The notes below the pieces were generated by a model, which was not told the DNA's origin, did no database searches, and saw only the letters and a program-made list of their open reading frames with translations. From contig JALFLM010000005.1 of assembly GCA_022774705.1 (NCBI GenBank), positions 26,783 through 90,782 of the forward strand: a stretch of DNA of 64,000 nt. Direction: 5' to 3'. A program made the position numbers and the translations under genes. Shown piece by piece: positions 11,062 through 19,871 of the stretch. The stretch's first letter is position 1, and every line of letters starts with the position of its first letter. The DNA comes from Lachnospiraceae bacterium. GTDB taxonomy: Bacteria; Bacillota; Clostridia; Lachnospirales; Lachnospiraceae.

Positions 11062-12245
11062 TGTATATTGATATGGATTACCGCAGCCTCAATCATGCAG
11101 GCGAAGAGCTCTGCGGCGATAAGGTTGAAATGGTGCTGACAGAACATTCTCATATTCTGATTCTGGCCGACGGCATGGGAAGCGGCGTAAAAGCCAACAT
11201 TCTCGCCAGCCTGACTTCCCGGATCCTTGCTACCATGTTCCGAGAGGGCGCCGCCATTGATGAATGTCTGTCCACTATTCTGGCCACATTGCCCATCTGT
11301 CAGGAGAGGCATGTAGCATACTGTACCTTTACAGTACTGCAGGTCAATGATGATAATTCCGCCTATCTGGTTGAATATGATAACCCCGATACGATTCTGA
11401 TCCGCAAGGGGGAAATTACAGAACTGGAGCGTACGAAACGTACGATTGAAGGAAAGGAGATTCAGGAGGCCCGCTTTACGGTGCAGGATGGAGATGTGTA
11501 TGTAATCATGAGCGACGGCTGCCTGTACGCCAGCAGCGGTCTGAAACTGAATATGAACTGGGACCGGAACCGTCTGGCAAAAATTGCCAAAACCTCATCC
11601 CGCATATCTCCTTATTCCAAACGTATCGCATTTGACATCGTACAGGCCTGCGATGATCAGTACTGGGGACAGCCCGGGGATGATACCACCGCAGCCGTCA
11701 TGCGCATTTCCGCGCCTCATACGCTGAAGCTGTTTACCGGCCCGCCGGTACATAAGGAAGATGATGAAGCTGTTGTCCGGTATCTGATGCAGGACGATGA
11801 AAACGGTGAGGACTGCACCCGCATCGTCTGCGGCGGAACCAGTGCAAAGATTGTTTCCCGCATCCTGAACAAACCCATTGAACCGGTGAAACAGGACCCG
11901 CATCCGGAAATCCCGCCCTATGATTCCATCGCGGGCATCGATCTGGTTACGGAAGGTGTACTTACCCTGAACAAGGTAATCGACCTGCTGAAACCCTGTG
12001 TCCTGGGAAAGTCTCTTGATGAACTGTTTTTCGATGAACTGGATCAGGACAACGGTGCAGCGCTGATTGCCACCGCCCTGTTTGAGGACTGCTCCCATCT
12101 GGAGCTCCTCATCGGCCAGGCCATCAATGAAGCCTATGAAAATCCGGAGATTTCCACTGATCTGGCAACCCGCATCCACCTGACACAGGAGCTGATCGAT
12201 ACTGCAAAAGCGCTGGGAAAAACCGTCAGTGTGAAATACTATTGA
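11061..12245 (+). CDS. SpoIIE family (PP2C-type) serine phosphatase
   Basis: ILILADGMGSGVKANILASLTSRI and VIMSDGCLYAS...DDTTAAVMRI motifs; ATG overlaps the upstream stop (TGATG). Confidence 0.9.
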   Translation: MYIDMDYRSLNHAGEELCGDKVEMVLTEHSHILILADGMGSGVKANILASLTSRILATMFREGAAIDECLSTILATLPICQERHVAYCTFTVLQVNDDNSAYLVEYDNPDTILIRKGEITELERTKRTIEGKEIQEARFTVQDGDVYVIMSDGCLYASSGLKLNMNWDRNRLAKIAKTSSRISPYSKRIAFDIVQACDDQYWGQPGDDTTAAVMRISAPHTLKLFTGPPVHKEDDEAVVRYLMQDDENGEDCTRIVCGGTSAKIVSRILNKPIEPVKQDPHPEIPPYDSIAGIDLVTEGVLTLNKVIDLLKPCVLGKSLDELFFDELDQDNGAALIATALFEDCSHLELLIGQAINEAYENPEISTDLATRIHLTQELIDTAKALGKTVSVKYY

Positions 12246-12477
12246 TCAGTTCTTCCTTCTGTTTTCTTGACATCTTTTTAATAGCCGCCTCCCGGCGCAG
12301 TGCTTCTCCCCTGTCGGAGTATTCCTCCCAGTAGAGAAGCTTCACCGGACGGCGGCTTCTTGTATACTTTGCTCCCTTTCCCTGATTATGCGTATTCACC
12401 CGCTCTTCCAGATGAGTCGTCCATCCGGTATAAAAGGTACCGTCCGCACAGGAAAGGATATAAACATAATTTTTCAC
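12226..12477 (-). CDS. GIY-YIG nuclease family protein
   Basis: 83-aa ORF MKNYVYILSCADGTFYTGWTTHLEERVNTHNQGKGAKYTRSRRPVKLLYWEEY; convergent 20-bp overlap with the phosphatase gene. Confidence 0.9.
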   Translation of the reverse strand: MKNYVYILSCADGTFYTGWTTHLEERVNTHNQGKGAKYTRSRRPVKLLYWEEYSDRGEALRREAAIKKMSRKQKEELINSISH

Positions 12478-12489
12478 TTTTCTACCTTT

Positions 12490-13260
12490 TTACTTTTTCA
12501 ATTTACAAGCACACAGTGCTGCTCCGATTGCTCCCGCATACCGGCCGTCGGGATCCGTCTTCACCGGACAGTGCAGTTTTTCCGACAGTACCTCCTGCAT
12601 GTAACCGCAGTCACAGAGGCCGCCTGTCAGATACACTGTTTCATTCCCGATGTGCAGCCGGCTTCCCTGGGAAACCACCTTTGTACCAATGGAATCAACC
12701 ACCGCATGGGCAATATTTTCCCGGGATTCTCCCTGACCGATCAGGCTGATTACTTCAGACTCGGCAAATACGGTGCACATGGAACTGATAGTTACGCCTT
12801 TCCCGCTGCGCGCCAGTTCGCAGATTTCATCCGGCCTCAGTCCCATGGTATTTGCCATCACTTCCAGAAAACGGCCGGTACCGGCGGAGCATTTGTCATT
12901 CATGACAAAATCCTTTACCATGCCGTTTTCAACACGGATTGCCTTCGTGTCCTGACCTCCGATATCGATTACCACACCATCCTGTATTCCGTATATCCAG
13001 ACCGAGCCTCTGGCATGACAGGTGATCTCCGTCACCGTCCTGTCCGCATAGGGAACCGCAACCCGCCCGTAGCCGGTGGCCACGCAGGGACTGTCCTCCA
13101 GACTGATCCCATGTTCCTCCAGCTTATCCCGGATTGCCTGCGCCGTATCCACGCTGCTCCAGCCTGTAGGCTGTACAAACTTTAAAACCAGCTCCCTGTC
13201 TCCGTTTAAAACAGCCAGTTTTGCACAGGTGGAGCCGATATCAATACCAATATAATTCAT
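12490..13260 (-). CDS. Acyl-CoA dehydratase activase (ASKHA/BadF-HgdC family ATPase)
   Basis: 256-aa ORF: GIDIGSTCAKLAVL, VIDIGGQDTKAI, NDKCSAGTGRFLEVMA. Confidence 0.93.
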   Translation of the reverse strand: MNYIGIDIGSTCAKLAVLNGDRELVLKFVQPTGWSSVDTAQAIRDKLEEHGISLEDSPCVATGYGRVAVPYADRTVTEITCHARGSVWIYGIQDGVVIDIGGQDTKAIRVENGMVKDFVMNDKCSAGTGRFLEVMANTMGLRPDEICELARSGKGVTISSMCTVFAESEVISLIGQGESRENIAHAVVDSIGTKVVSQGSRLHIGNETVYLTGGLCDCGYMQEVLSEKLHCPVKTDPDGRYAGAIGAALCACKLKK

Positions 13261-13302
13261 ATTATCTTTCTCTATCCTTTATCTGCTCTTTTTATTCTGA
13301 TT

Positions 13303-13620
13303 TCAGCAGAATCTGTTCCGCTTCGGATTGATCTGGCAGGGAAGCGGCACAATACTGTGATATTCTGCATGATTTTTCTCAATGCACGCCCTTGCCGCAT
13401 CAATATCCTCTTCCCTGATCAGCAGGGACATGCCGCACCCCAGTTCCTTCTGAATGGACCGGGGTGCGGGAGCAATGCGCGAGAAGATCTTCTCCCCGCG
13501 CAGAAACTCCTGCAGCTGCAGTCCCTGTGTATAATCCTCAAAGGTAATATAATAATTTATTTTTGTTTCTTTGTCCATATCACATCTGAATTCCGAGCCG
13601 GTTTCAGAGCCGGAAACCAT
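13303..13620 (-). CDS. DUF3343 domain-containing protein (putative Se/S-carrier-like)
   Basis: 105-aa ORF ...YYITFEDYTQGLQLQEFLRGEKIFSRIAPAPRSIQKELGCGMSLLI; TAATG junction with the upstream gene. Confidence 0.78.
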   Translation of the reverse strand: MVSGSETGSEFRCDMDKETKINYYITFEDYTQGLQLQEFLRGEKIFSRIAPAPRSIQKELGCGMSLLIREEDIDAARACIEKNHAEYHSIVPLPCQINPKRNRFC

Positions 13621-14891
13621 TAATTCAGCATTTCAATAAACGCTTCAATTCTGGTCTTCAGCTGCTGCGCATCCGCATCAGTATAGTCCGTTTCAATGCC
13701 GAGGACAGGAATACCTGCTTCTTTTAAAGCCTTTTCGACAGTATAGCCTTCCGTATCATACAGACAGCAGAATTTCAGATTCACATCGATGACACCGTCC
13801 ACCTTATACTCTTTTGCCAGACGCAGAATATCATCCACGCGGCCGTGATTCGGTGTAAAGCAGGCACAGTTGATGCCCATATATCTTTCCGCGATGGCTC
13901 TGTACTGATCGTCCAGATTATCCTTCGTTTCATCCACAGTATTTTCGAAATACCGGGTTCCTGTACAGGTTTCTTCACAGACAACCGCGCCGCCGCTGGT
14001 CTCGATGATATGATGCAGCTTCCAGTTGGGAATCGCCATGGGAGTGCCCGTTACAAGGATACGTTTTGTGCCTTCCGGGAATACGGAAACGCCGTCTTTG
14101 ATCCGCTGTTCCAGTTCATCTGCCAGTTTGTCGGCCATCTGCGCGCAGCGAACCGGATCATCAAAGAATGCAATCTGCATAACAAGCAGCGCATCCTTAC
14201 CGCTGATGGGAAGCTTATCCGCTTTTCTTGCCTCATATACGCGGGCCAGTGCTTTTCGCTTTTCATTAATGGTATGAATTGCTTTCTGAAGCTTTTCAGG
14301 TGTAATCGTATTGCCCGTAAATTTCTCCACAACACCGGCGAATTCCCGTATTTCCTCCGTCCATTTTTCCACATCCTTCGGACGCTTCATCTGAGGCATA
14401 TCCATGATATGCATGGGTACATCCTGCCCCAGAATCTCCCACGCCTTCTTCTTTCCGTCACAGGTGGTTTCTCCCACGTACATATCCGCAATGCGGAAGA
14501 AAGGGCATGTCTTTCCAAGACGTGCTCCAACCGATGCCTTGATCAGCGGACAGGTGCTTTTAGGCAGTACAGCTTCTCCGTCCGGCACCCAGAACTGGGA
14601 GCCGCCGCAGAGACCGGTCACGATACCGTCCGCAGCAATAACCACTTCATCAGGCACATAAACACAGAAGGTACCAAACACCTTCTGCCCCTTCTTCTGA
14701 GCCTCAATCAGTTCGGAAGGACGGATGCCGTGAATTTCGGATACCACAAAATCCCAGAATCCCATACCCTCGGGTCGATTATCCTGGGAAAGATAGATAT
14801 CCCCGAAAGCCTCCGGCAGAACAGCACATAAATTATCGTGCTTGTCCAGATCCATCCCCAGATTTTTCCACATTTCAACATAATCAGCCAT
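13620..14891 (-). CDS. 2-hydroxyacyl-CoA dehydratase D-component family protein, likely double-cubane cluster type
   Basis: 423-aa ORF; VTGTPMAIPNWKLHHIIETSGGAVVCEETCTGTRYF and DVNLKFCCLYDTEG; a single HgdB-like subunit next to its activase. Confidence 0.88.
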   Translation of the reverse strand: MADYVEMWKNLGMDLDKHDNLCAVLPEAFGDIYLSQDNRPEGMGFWDFVVSEIHGIRPSELIEAQKKGQKVFGTFCVYVPDEVVIAADGIVTGLCGGSQFWVPDGEAVLPKSTCPLIKASVGARLGKTCPFFRIADMYVGETTCDGKKKAWEILGQDVPMHIMDMPQMKRPKDVEKWTEEIREFAGVVEKFTGNTITPEKLQKAIHTINEKRKALARVYEARKADKLPISGKDALLVMQIAFFDDPVRCAQMADKLADELEQRIKDGVSVFPEGTKRILVTGTPMAIPNWKLHHIIETSGGAVVCEETCTGTRYFENTVDETKDNLDDQYRAIAERYMGINCACFTPNHGRVDDILRLAKEYKVDGVIDVNLKFCCLYDTEGYTVEKALKEAGIPVLGIETDYTDADAQQLKTRIEAFIEMLN

Positions 14892-14910
14892 AATATCTTT
14901 CTCCTTTGTT

Positions 14911-16056
14911 TTATTCTTCCTCTTCTTCCGTCAGTTCTCTCATGGCAGCAATGGCCGCATCCACTTCCGCTTCCGTATTGAAATGAGAGAAACTGAACCG
15001 AACAGCTCCCTGTTTTTCCGTACCCAGGGCATAATGCATCAACGGTGCGCAGTGAGCACCGGGTCTGGTGCAGATTCCGTAAGTCACAAACAGTTCATCG
15101 CTGACCTGTGATGAATCGTAATCTCCAAGATTCAAAGCTACAATGGGACATCTGTCCCCGGTAGTAAAATCTCCGTAAATCCTGATATTGTGAATATCTT
15201 TCACGCCCTCATAGAACTGCCGCATCAGAGCCTGCTCTTTCCGGCGGATCTCATCGATTCCCGTCTCATTCAGATAATCAACTGCCGCCCTCAGTCCGGC
15301 AATGCCATGACCGTTCAGCGTACCCGCCTCCAGCGCCGTGGGCATCTCCAGCGGATGATGCTTCAGATAGGTCTGCACCCCGCTTCCACCCGATTTCAGA
15401 GGGCGGACCGTCAGACCGTCTTTCACATAAATACCGCCTGTCCCCTGAGGACCCAGCATGCTTTTATGCCCGGTAAAACACAGAATATCAATGTGCATCT
15501 TCTGTACATCTATAGGAAATACACCTGCGGTCTGGGAAGCATCCACGATAAAAAGAAGCCCGTGATTGCGGGCAATGTCCCCCACCCTCTGTATATCCAC
15601 CAGATTTCCCGTCAGGTTTGAGCCGTGAGTGCACACGATTGCCTTCGTATGGGGGCGGATATTTTTCTCAAAATCATCGTAATTCAGTGTGCCCGTCCGG
15701 CTGCTTTTTACAAAAGTAACCTCCGTACCCTGCGCCTGCAGCTCATACAGAGGGCGCAGCACCGAATTGTGCTCCAGCTCCGTGGAAATCACATGATCAC
15801 CGGGGCCCAGCGTTCCTTTCAGCGCAATATTGAGGCTCTCGGTGGAATTGCAGGTAAATGCAATCTGTTTCGGGTTCTCCGCTCCGAAAAATTCCGCCAG
15901 TTTACATCTTGTATCAAAAATCAGCCGGGAAGCATCCAGTGAAGCATCATGAACACCTCTTCCTGAATTCCCCATGGTATTCATGGCCTGAACCACCGCA
16001 TCGATCACCTGTTTCGGCTTCACCCGGGTGGTAGCCGCATTGTCAAAATAAATCAT
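14911..16056 (-). CDS. Class V aminotransferase / cysteine desulfurase-like
   Basis: 381-aa ORF: YFDNAATTRVKP, CTHGSNLTGN, VDASQTAGVFPIDVQK, FTGHKSMLGPQGTGGIYV, RPGAHCAPLMH. Confidence 0.92.
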   Translation of the reverse strand: MIYFDNAATTRVKPKQVIDAVVQAMNTMGNSGRGVHDASLDASRLIFDTRCKLAEFFGAENPKQIAFTCNSTESLNIALKGTLGPGDHVISTELEHNSVLRPLYELQAQGTEVTFVKSSRTGTLNYDDFEKNIRPHTKAIVCTHGSNLTGNLVDIQRVGDIARNHGLLFIVDASQTAGVFPIDVQKMHIDILCFTGHKSMLGPQGTGGIYVKDGLTVRPLKSGGSGVQTYLKHHPLEMPTALEAGTLNGHGIAGLRAAVDYLNETGIDEIRRKEQALMRQFYEGVKDIHNIRIYGDFTTGDRCPIVALNLGDYDSSQVSDELFVTYGICTRPGAHCAPLMHYALGTEKQGAVRFSFSHFNTEAEVDAAIAAMRELTEEEEE

Positions 16057-16388
16057 ATGTTTTTCTTCCGTTATCTTTCTGCTTTCATCCGCAAATTCTC
16101 ATAAAAAATATACAGTTTTCATTTTATGTTCTTATACATATTCTATAAAATCGTCATACCCCTGTCCAATTTTAAATATCTATAAATAACACCGATTTAT
16201 TGAAAAACACAATAAACCGCTTTATCCTGTGATGAACAGATAAAGCAAACGGGCACGGAATCTTTTCATGGTTCCATACCCGTTTATTTTCTGAAAAAAC
16301 TGCATATACTATGATTACGAAGCTGTTTATCCGGTTACAGCCAGAGGATAAACGTTACGGTCAGCCGGCGGACCGTGCTTCATATACA

Positions 16389-16427
16389 GGGGTATACCGT
16401 GCGAACCTGTTTCGCGCAGCATACCCC
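16389..16427. terminator. Hairpin downstream of the LysM gene (possible terminator or regulatory stem)
   Basis: GGGGTATACCGTGCGAA-cctg-TTTCGCGCAGCATACCCC; no clear U-run on the minus strand. Confidence 0.4.
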
Positions 16428-16454
16428 ATTCTTTTATATTTCTTTTCCCCGTTT

Positions 16455-18086
16455 CTATTTCACAATCAGCAGCCTCTGACCCGGCTTCAGTTCATCGCTG
16501 GTCAGCGAATTCACCTCCCTTATGGATGATAACGGTACGTAAAATTTCCTTGCCACGCTCCAGAGTGTATCCTGAGGTTTCACCATATATCCCGTAATTC
16601 CGGGCATATTTTCGATTTTCTCCGGTGTAACCGGTTTCATCCCCATATCGGTAATTACCCGCATTTTCTCCTCCCTGCAGAATACAATGCGAAAACCCGC
16701 TGTCACACGGATTTCTGCTTCATCAGGTCCTGAAAGGACCGCATTGATCTGCTCCACGGAACCGGTGATCTGAAGCTGAGGGCCGTTTTCCGGATTTCCT
16801 GCAGGCATCTGGACCGTACAGGTAAAAGGATAATCCTCATGTGCAGCCCCAAAGGGATTTCCGGGATCCGCCTGCTGATACAGCAGATCAAGAGAAATAA
16901 CTCCTTCCAGCACCAGACCGTCATCCCCCGGATGATAATCCTCCACCTTCACCAGCGCCCCCGTATACACCACCTGCATCAGCGGTTTTCCCGCGTGAAG
17001 CTGCATATTCAGATTCATTTTCATGCGGCTTTCACTGCAGCCGGACAGCGTCGTCATGGTAATTTCCGGTTTTGTGATATCAAACTCCATTTCCGGCACA
17101 TAAACATCCTCCAGAAGTTCCAGACGCTGCTCCTCGAAAAGCAGAAGATCACACTGCAGCACCGCCTCCACCGCAATCCGGCGCATCTCCCCGTCCTCGT
17201 CCTCCGCAGCCGACACCTCTGTGTGAGCCAGCTGAATGCAGGAAGCAGACAGCATCAGATCTGTGGTGTGAGCCGATTCCACCTCGCCGCTTATGGGAAT
17301 CTGCTTCTCAAACCACTGCATGGGAACATGCTCATCCGCCGACCGGTACAGCACAAAAAGAAACAGATCGCCGTTTACCGCAAGACGGCCGTTTTCCGGT
17401 CTGCTTTTCACATTACGCAGCTGCACATCCTGGAAAATGATCCGGTCCACATCGGGTTTTCCGCCGGGCAGCGGAAACATTTCCTTTACACGCAGCGTAT
17501 CCTTCCCACATATCTTCAGGCCCGCAAACTGTTCTGTCCTGCCAAGGGTCTCCGGGGACACCCCGGATGAAACCACTGTACCTGAAGATGCTGTTCCCGG
17601 AGATACCGGGCCGGAATTTGCATCATTCTGCACGCCGCAGGCCGCCTGAATTTCCACCAGAGAAAAAGGATACAGAGAAAACGTCACCACAGCCTTCACA
17701 TTCATTTTCCGGGAATTGATCACCTGAGCGCGCAGATCCTCCATGTCCCAGAGCACGGTAACCTGTTCTCCATCCCGCCCCTCATCATGATTAACCATTT
17801 CCTCAAAGGCAAAATCCCCGTGGATGCCGGAAAGCATCCCTCCGTCCTCGCTGGAATACAACACAGAAAATTCAAGATGCCCCGCCAGCCGGATCTTTCC
17901 GCCCAGCACACGCATTTCATCAAGGCGTACATGTCCCGTCTGCATGATAATACTGCGGATATCCGCATTATTGTCCGATACATTGATATCATCGTCAAAT
18001 GTAAGCTGCGTCAGCAGACGCCTGCCGCCGATTCCATAAGTCAGCTCTTTCCTGATCAGTTCCAAAACGCTCCTCCTGTTATTCAA
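16455..18086 (-). CDS. DUF3794 (SPOCS) and LysM domain protein, likely spore-associated
   Basis: 543-aa ORF; repeated SPOCS-like segments and C-terminal LysM GYMVKPQDTLWSVARKFYVPLSSIREVNSLTSDELKPGQRLLIV. Confidence 0.88.
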   Translation of the reverse strand: MNNRRSVLELIRKELTYGIGGRRLLTQLTFDDDINVSDNNADIRSIIMQTGHVRLDEMRVLGGKIRLAGHLEFSVLYSSEDGGMLSGIHGDFAFEEMVNHDEGRDGEQVTVLWDMEDLRAQVINSRKMNVKAVVTFSLYPFSLVEIQAACGVQNDANSGPVSPGTASSGTVVSSGVSPETLGRTEQFAGLKICGKDTLRVKEMFPLPGGKPDVDRIIFQDVQLRNVKSRPENGRLAVNGDLFLFVLYRSADEHVPMQWFEKQIPISGEVESAHTTDLMLSASCIQLAHTEVSAAEDEDGEMRRIAVEAVLQCDLLLFEEQRLELLEDVYVPEMEFDITKPEITMTTLSGCSESRMKMNLNMQLHAGKPLMQVVYTGALVKVEDYHPGDDGLVLEGVISLDLLYQQADPGNPFGAAHEDYPFTCTVQMPAGNPENGPQLQITGSVEQINAVLSGPDEAEIRVTAGFRIVFCREEKMRVITDMGMKPVTPEKIENMPGITGYMVKPQDTLWSVARKFYVPLSSIREVNSLTSDELKPGQRLLIVK

Positions 18087-18513
18087 AATAAATCGTCTTA
18101 TCCATCTGCTGCATTTTCACCGCAAGCCAGGGAGCCGCCGTACTGTCCTTTGTATCGGCGGTTTCCTCGGGAAGCGGTCCCAGAAGCTCCGTGTCCAGAT
18201 AAATTACATCTCCCGCCAGATACAGATCCTTTATCTGTATACTGTATCCTCCCGTCTCCTGCCTGCCGTAGCCCACCACCAGATAGAGGTTCTCTCCCTC
18301 CGAAAAGCTGAGGCGGAACTCCGTCTCCCTGCGCTCATCAATCAGTTTCAGCAACTCTTCAGGCACCTCGTTTTCCGGTACAACCGTATAGGATATATCC
18401 CCCGTCTTCTCCGGTCTGCTGTCGGAACTGCAGGCCCAGAACACAAAACCGCACGCGATTACAATCACCAGAAGAATCAGCGCCTTTGCCGCATACACCG
18501 TATATTTCCGCAT
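18079..18513 (-). CDS. Protease complex subunit PrcB-family lipoprotein/membrane protein
   Basis: ORF with hydrophobic N-terminus ending CGFVFWACSS and LYLVVGYGRQETGGYSIQIKDLYL PrcB-like motif. Start placed at MRKYTVYAAKA after a GAGGAGGGTGT RBS. Confidence 0.75.
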   Translation of the reverse strand: MRKYTVYAAKALILLVIVIACGFVFWACSSDSRPEKTGDISYTVVPENEVPEELLKLIDERRETEFRLSFSEGENLYLVVGYGRQETGGYSIQIKDLYLAGDVIYLDTELLGPLPEETADTKDSTAAPWLAVKMQQMDKTIYFE

Positions 18514-18663
18514 ACACCCTCCTCGTCCTTTTTTCCGCATTGCCATAAGCACCGCTTCACTACATTCTATTGTTTTCAGGCGATAATTATGTTAAAATTA
18601 CGATAACTATTCAGCAGAGCGTGTGATTTTGGCGCCCGGCCGAATGAATAAGGAGGTTCGTTT

Positions 18664-19713
18664 ATGGAAAAGCATTCTGCGCTGATCCAGGAGATGATAA
18701 AATATTTTTCAGGTGACCCGAAGAGGATTCAGCATTTTATAAAAGTATACAGTTTTGCTTCTTTGATTGCAGACTGTGAAGACCTGGATGAAAAGGCCCG
18801 TTTTGTTTTAGAGACAGCAGCCATAGTTCATGATATCGGCATTAAAGTCAGTGAGGAGAAGTACGGTAACTGCAGCGGAAAGCATCAGGAGGAGGAAGGA
18901 CCGGATGCTGCCCGTCCTCTGCTGGCCAAGCTCAGCTATGACCCGCCCGTGGTGGACCGGGTCTGCTGGCTGATTGCCCACCATCATACGTATGACAACA
19001 TCGAAAGCATGGATCATCAGATTCTGGTGGAAGCTGATTTTCTGGTTAATATGTATGAGGATAATCTGTCACCCCAGGCGATTCAGTCAGCCTGCAGCAA
19101 AGTATTCCGCACACCCGCGGGCATTCAGCTGTGCCGGACCATGTTTAATCCTTCTGCAGAGACAGAATTTCATCCGGATGTTGACAGGATCGTCAGCATG
19201 GGAGCCGATGCCGGCTTTACCTGCACAGCGGTGATCCGCACGGATCAGATTACCTTCAATCCGGAGTTCCGCATCTGCTGCGAGGACAATTCCTGCGGCA
19301 AATACGGTGTCAACTACACCTGTCCCCCTGACTGCGGAACCACAGACGAGATGCGGGACAAAATTCTCGCCCATAAATACGCCATCGTCTTCCAGACCAT
19401 GTGGGAAATCCCCGATACAGAAGACAAGGCCATGATCAAAAAATGCAAGGGCAAACACAATTCCATGGTCCGCAGATTCATTGCAGATCTGGATTCTTCC
19501 TACAGCGGCGGTTTCATGATCGCTGCCAGCGGCTGCAGCCTGTGCGAGGAATGTGCCATCGTCCGCAATGAACCCTGCCTCTTCCCCGACAAGGCAGCAT
19601 CCTGTGCATCAGCCTACTGCATCTATGTAGAAGATCTGGCGAAAAAATGCGGCATGGAATATGACTGCGGACGGGGTCTGACAGCATTTTTCGGAATGTA
19701 TGTATTTGGATAA
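18664..19713 (+). CDS. Fusion protein: HD-domain phosphohydrolase + DUF2284 cysteine-rich metal-binding domain
   Basis: 349-aa uninterrupted ORF; N-terminal ...AAIVHDIGIK...HH; C-terminal CCEDNSCGKYGVNYTCPPDCG...SGCSLCEECA...PCLFPDKAASCASAYCIYVEDLAKKCG. Confidence 0.85.
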   Translation: MEKHSALIQEMIKYFSGDPKRIQHFIKVYSFASLIADCEDLDEKARFVLETAAIVHDIGIKVSEEKYGNCSGKHQEEEGPDAARPLLAKLSYDPPVVDRVCWLIAHHHTYDNIESMDHQILVEADFLVNMYEDNLSPQAIQSACSKVFRTPAGIQLCRTMFNPSAETEFHPDVDRIVSMGADAGFTCTAVIRTDQITFNPEFRICCEDNSCGKYGVNYTCPPDCGTTDEMRDKILAHKYAIVFQTMWEIPDTEDKAMIKKCKGKHNSMVRRFIADLDSSYSGGFMIAASGCSLCEECAIVRNEPCLFPDKAASCASAYCIYVEDLAKKCGMEYDCGRGLTAFFGMYVFG

Positions 19714-19752
19714 ACGGGACCGCCCTTCCGTCTCTGTATAAAGAAAGCATTA

Positions 19753-19799
19753 ACAAAAAACAGTGAAAATTTAACATTAAATTTTCACTGTTTTTTGTT
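19753..19799. terminator. Bidirectional terminator
   Basis: ACAAAAAACAGTGAAAATTTAA-cat-TAAATTTTCACTGTTTTTTGT between convergent genes. Confidence 0.9.
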
Positions 19800-19871
19800 G
19801 TCATTTATATCTTTTAAAGAACACGGCATTGCCAACGGAGACAAACAGATATAAAATGTTGTTTCGCATAT

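Noticed and set aside
13845-14831. 328-aa plus-strand ORF
   Set aside because: Antisense to the dehydratase-family gene; no motif recognised.
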